Positions 63,101 through 64,000 of a DNA stretch of 64,000 nt are shown here, piece by piece. Under the pieces are notes generated by a model that had not been told where the DNA came from, did not search any database, and worked only from the letters and a program-made list of their open reading frames with translations. Where the stretch lies: assembly GCF_000233455.1 (NCBI RefSeq), contig NZ_JH376420.1, positions 222,582 through 286,581 of the forward strand, given 5' to 3'. Within the stretch, counting starts at the first letter, position 1. The number at the start of each line of letters is the position of its first letter. The translations under genes and the position numbers were made by a program. This DNA is from [Clostridium] citroniae WAL-17108 (GTDB lineage: Bacteria > Bacillota > Clostridia > Lachnospirales > Lachnospiraceae).

Positions 63101-64000
63101 GCGTCGCTTTCTTCATCGCTGGCATCGTCACCTACTTCTACATAGTGGATAATCGGCTCTGGATGACCGCCGCAGTATGTCTTTTCATACTCATAGGTCT
63201 TATGGTCTGAATGTTCCAGATGACCATTCATGTCTGTCGTGATCTCACTCTGACATACACTTAAATTTTCAAATCCGCCCTCCGATGTGGGAAGATTTTC
63301 CCGAAACTGCTCCTCCTCTAAATTCGTCCCATCAAGCTGAGAAAAATCAAACTGCTCCAGAATTTCAAAGGTACTTCCTTCCAGGGTCTTCCCCGTCTCG
63401 TCACACTGTTTCTCCAGCTCAATTTTGTAATCCCGTTTAAAGGTCTCTTCATGGAGATATTGGGTATATGGGATCTCGTAATCCCCACTGTTTCCGGTTA
63501 TTGTCCCTGTTGTTCCTTTACCAAAGGAAAGCCAAACCTCCCACGGCTCCTGTTCTCCTGCCATAGTAATCATTGCCTGTTTGCCTTCCACAGCGCTGCT
63601 CTCTGTCCAGCCATCGGGATACCATACTTTAAAAGTGTTTGGCTTGATCCAGTATTTAGCGGCCGTAGAGCCTTCCGGAAAATAACCTTTTATAAGACCG
63701 ATGTCCGGATTCCCGTTAGAACAGATAAACGTCACCCCGCTGGTTTCCCTCACCATGTTCCAGCCTTCCGGCAAATCATATACCAGCTCCGACTGCCGCC
63801 AGTCAAAACCGTCTCCATAATTCAAAGTAATTCTATAAGTCCCGTCCCCTTCTTGTTGCATTTGGTGGACAGGGGCTGTGTTTTTAAATTTAGACGCAAA
63901 GGGCGGAACCGCAGTCTCTTCTACCGCACTATTGGTCTGATTGAAAAATTGTTCTAAGGCATCTCTGGTCTGAGCCGCCAATTGCGGACTGTTTAAATTA
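53089..64000 (-). CDS. Giant Cna-B repeat surface protein fused to a second surface protein; 5' end beyond window
   Basis: At least 3636 codons open to the right edge; no real start is in view. From about residue 100 the protein carries a Glu/Asp-rich charged part, then about 15 SpaA/Cna-B-type domains of 80-130 residues, each closing with E-x-AP-x-GY (such as VREVKAPDGYL, VEEQAPDGYTV, FREVAAPEGYEL). Lys and Glu pairs fit self-forming isopeptide bonds. Near 3240 come HAPKTGD (sortase signal, 54268-54285), a membrane helix and RRKKRNN. The frame then runs on through an A8 tract into a second protein with its own signal peptide. Probably a cell-wall adhesin for contact during conjugation. Confidence 0.85.
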   Translation of the reverse strand, partial: NLNSPQLAAQTRDALEQFFNQTNSAVEETAVPPFASKFKNTAPVHQMQQEGDGTYRITLNYGDGFDWRQSELVYDLPEGWNMVRETSGVTFICSNGNPDIGLIKGYFPEGSTAAKYWIKPNTFKVWYPDGWTESSAVEGKQAMITMAGEQEPWEVWLSFGKGTTGTITGNSGDYEIPYTQYLHEETFKRDYKIELEKQCDETGKTLEGSTFEILEQFDFSQLDGTNLEEEQFRENLPTSEGGFENLSVCQSEITTDMNGHLEHSDHKTYEYEKTYCGGHPEPIIHYVEVGDDASDEESDAADEENERLEREAWEAWQECVDWCEEHCDFHSIDEGVARDEMEADRDEAWESFIHLKRIYTVREVQARAGYILHDLHEDDEQVEIVEFSSSQIESDGLVIGYYDGNRRERTIGQTAVEPEATISARKTNLVQAKATPSNVEDDEIAENKEENAETEEKVPESSEAEREPENDSVQVASKSEAEEEIEEDIELATPSNASSYSLYIPSICSEDDGGAGGHWEWDGVQEESEVAHINQSNYPADYTGFSYLVKDHRTEGELHINKRDLELFEKEGEDSYGKSQADATLEGAVYGLYAAEDIIHPDGKTGVVFSSGELIAIAATDKNGDASFLVITEETETSKNVPNLYKDNIERNGNCWIGRPLILGSYYVEEISRSEGYELSRTGKNHSESNRTGIPVVITESGSAHTGGFFHEINEWDGKSYDFTVDYFKTKGFDVVLSGLPEDSRVYEVTRTEKTTNQKVVTGTARVEKKDADGNTVYQTAEGSEYKLDADGNRIVKLDADGNPVDSDQPSSQTVTAVNRLNVYIPAIEREEPSDMDLEESEEIDEDYILWETSSALAMSGYKNSLSDAPWNLLKLSGNTNGEIIDEILTACSSDSFWDAYDVEQIFEKDGSWYAKIRYAYKALKNQPVIYERGSGRLAIRKEYEGGYYYVIYEEGEYKKDGYRFTVEKKELDLEVFSLGEIRLKTVYAPVYERYEAGELLLDNEGNPIPQMETVPVYTNEAVTEYQETLTSVTVNVNRDSGRLIFSVDTSGEAFDKDKAETRTYRVVTGQDITQYREAAVSVITKKPEMEDGSYIKYTALLYPGQYEIYEDDGTREKPLIVLERVIKQAIKVTKDIALDSYEHNTYEIHRDPFTVLFGGYNGKLETKTLPGFFFKLYLRSSLEKTGNLSRKEDGTYDYTAFFQENPEYAASLALEWDIEKYDADGDMTTVHANRGGGTDDYWGQSRMMPYGVYVLVEQQPEGIPQKHYAIDSPKEVEIPFVPQIEEDGTVHDKLPDPDYLYDSHMTPETLMERYHIRFNEETHIIYAHNNDGDFEVFKYGLEPDSRRDCQNDLVAAYYHYGSISEDAGVMDGVYYETYYDRDGQITDYGVTMDGVDTMTGISTAVDRKYAKALVPWSVLDPRYGEIINDNGDIGNRDSGLEDGSFNFVAFANKDFENEFYSSRLRIEKLDAETGENILHDGALFKIYAAKRDIAGDGAAGVTGSGDILFDENGIPLYDESEQIFMRDDTGAEVGIFKAYTTVRDGEVTKEDGSTQTEKQCVGYLETYQPLGAGAYVLVEVEAPEGYVKSKPIAFTVYSDKVEYYEEGDAGKKVQAVKYQYMRPVGSDGKTVTEDMHQMVVKDQPTRIEIHKVENPEKELSYRVYGDEKQLKARGDVTLQYKPNGEFAGFGYVTKTLKPGDGEPLYVENATMTLYEGLEVKQTGEHEYEGVEVKRNLFDSVIGIMAHNTGVDTDIRVTGTDSTGKQEWDITQEAKPPMDLWYYDLEYDPTELDTETGILYGLDDWGNRVCMLDSETGMAYVTDEHGAVIVWPLDDNGDKIISQSVEVYTDEHGNQTINTDLSPVTDENGLPIYYKDGGVTWIENEWVTEEKPYEIARVRQGAYILEETAAPLADGYVQSIAIGLIVRDTGEVQPFYMEDDYTKLEVSKLDMTSREEIEGASLALYEAYRVYDDSDRGWHLEILRDMDGSPIVAESWVSGGGKPHWIDHIMPGDYILQETRVPTEAGYVTASEAEVIIKETGEVQGVVMEDDHTAVEFLKVDGKTGKPMANSSRATLALYHALLNDEGEPLYDENGIIRYDKNQKVYQWQTDDGSEVRKTAHQVPVPGGHSYTAYDYEIKPVPGTVQAICYVTEKGAMRFEYLPVGKYVLVEEQAPDGYTVADPVYVPVLDVGSKERIQGFTMVDEPIQVLLSKVNTAGGKELAGATVAVYRAASDGSLIKYQMADEDGNLLYVTDLDGNLLKDEAGNLIPAMAYDENYLVERWISGSDGRYTKKDEADGKIPEGFAARDLKPHTLKNPLAGSYYFVEEQTPFGYVRAVELPFEITDSRGIQRFELVDELIMGQLELIKSDARQPDRKLAGARFKFTNLDTNSATILITDEDGKAVSSPVPIGSVGADGSVSLYHFSVQEVKAPDGYLLDPEAEMFQFNVRTDRNPKIVFTYEASNQPTEVIVSKKKLTNKEELPGASLEVRPVTVTIGEDGEIVRTEGDVLESWISTDTPHKIRGLKPGEYVLIETRAPEGYLEAKKVYFTVQGNMTVGDTVFVEMLDDDTKTEIIKVDKETREPVAGATLQLVKADSMELVREWITDETGSIQIQGLPAGEYLVREVKAPDGYLILKEPLKITVVKDYKIQTFVVENQKIQTVIEKTDTETGEPVAGAVLRLIDETGNEVAWWVTTKEAQVLPGLKPGWYTVEEVQAPGGYLLLKEPLKIQITNEEERQVFTVRNQKLEVDILKTDQETGEALAGAMLRLIRNSDQSVVDEWKSTGVAKIIKGLLPGSYTLEEVSAPNGYAVGKPVVFEVTGEEDTLQITLGNQKIQADFEKKDSLSQKLVSGAVLQLIRNAGTGQEVIVKEWISDESIFTLTGIEAGLYIVREIAAPPGYAPMEDMEIEILPDQPQQTFTILNQPIQVEIEKTSGDTGKLLGGAVLQLVRNKDGAVIREWTSKEGEAEHFTGLQKGAYTIREVKAPSGYKKMEPQEIQILEKDELQEFVVKNYKIDHSGGGGGDTPKPKGEYMELYKTDGLTGEKLAGAKITVYRPDGSVYFEGITDKAGKIRFKVPENGNYTFKEVSAPEGYYLNPEVYQFTVKGGTIEGDTVIPDYKKGTVVISKVDVTTAEELPGAQIEITDKDGNRIYSGVSDEYGKVYFEVPAPGEYRFREVAAPEGYELNETIFSFTVFEDGSIIGDCTITDQKHYGTITAFYETDRKGDGGLTVGTLRHAPKTGDESHLFENFFIWLLSVGGILLFGFRHWMRRKKRNNGIPPARPTQKRGMKISAFFLAVCLAAGFPAMEVKAADDVLENIYEEHQYKTENPDSDEAEGLFEKELKRDGITYRLSEIRTEVIEENLAETAGDTITITTAPFLEEKTESYQPEGTIEREGISYQLKDSILEKADIPAHEVPIIKEVVYEAVEGKDMIPSRIPVSVTDDATGQQMEGIAEISGQEFGEERWEENFSFPVTFHEYGLEGYWLGETVFKLEDDKPDFHGYEAELLALIGVNNEEYTVETVTWDGEAYEDSEGILCRNAVASGKKLVSDCKAVYQGTAVFREESGVRYRLTYLKKEAESSGKTVYTMKATGVYVPKKNHAAAVAAVIGLGSAGAGTAGYAVYRKRKQSNMA
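54174..54181 (-). other. A8 tract deciding fusion of two surface-protein genes
   Basis: Eight A in the mRNA, in codons CGA AAA AAA AGA after the anchor helix. With seven A the first gene would end at a TGA overlapping the second ATG; with nine it would end at a TAG 10 codons on; with eight, as here, the two fuse. Possible sites of slippage, mutation or sequencing error. Confidence 0.6.

Noticed and set aside
1..64000. CRISPR array, tRNA or rRNA genes
   Set aside because: I found no regularly spaced repeats of CRISPR size and no tRNA or rRNA signature on either strand.

Overview
The window reads as a Lachnospiraceae (Clostridia) chromosome, close in style to Enterocloster/Lachnoclostridium. 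The grounds are strong AGGAGG-type ribosome sites, frequent TTG/GTG starts, a Gram-positive PTS and c-di-AMP gene set, and a typical Firmicutes mobile element. No RNA gene or search result backs the genus; it is an impression. Almost every gene is on the minus strand.

1-13.4 kb is chromosomal. From the left: the start of a SdpR/ArsR-type repressor with a palindromic operator; a membrane diguanylate cyclase; and a sugar PTS operon read right to left as LicT-type antiterminator, EIIA, an HPr paralogue and EIIBC, preceded by a consensus promoter and a RAT/terminator switch. Next comes a run that may be one transcript: two membrane proteins, cdaA, cdaR, ptsH (HPr), ptsI (Enzyme I) and an oligosaccharide-polymerase-like protein translationally coupled to ptsI. 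The two HPr proteins differ at residue 46: Ser in the ptsI-linked copy, Asp in the sugar-operon copy.

13.4-16 kb is the left boundary of a large integrative element. The last 157 codons of metG stand alone, next to an attachment-like region with two families of short repeats and a tyrosine integrase. A 206-bp MITE-like repeat sits at the metG stop codon. The rest of metG is presumably at the other element end, beyond the window.

16-21 kb is AT-rich cargo: a membrane protein, an unknown protein, a lipoprotein, an Xre regulator with a perfect inverted-repeat operator, and an AAA/DUF4143 ATPase.

21-48 kb is the core of an ICE-like element: two PAPS-reductase-family proteins, PcfJ-like and PcfK/AcrIIA9-like proteins, a RadC/JAB protein, a UPF0175/PIN toxin-antitoxin pair, a VWA protein with a MoxR-type ATPase, a RecD2-like helicase, SSB, a CHC2 primase-like protein, an ERF annealing protein, a YqaJ nuclease and two DUF5688 paralogues. 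Two near-identical promoter/operators (31.7 and 48.1 kb), each followed by a leader ORF and an intrinsic terminator, seem to start two matched operons. No relaxase or type IV secretion gene lies inside the window.

48.4-51.3 kb is a plus-strand, very AT-rich island: a nuclease-like gene split by a frameshift at an A8 tract and an AbiU2-like HEPN gene whose last codons were replaced by an IS256-family insertion with an 8-bp target duplication. The IS transposase carries an in-frame TGA. 51.5-64 kb returns to the minus strand: two small membrane proteins, a DUF3268 zinc protein, and a giant Cna-B repeat surface protein that runs off the right edge and is fused, through an A8 tract, to a second surface protein with its own signal peptide.
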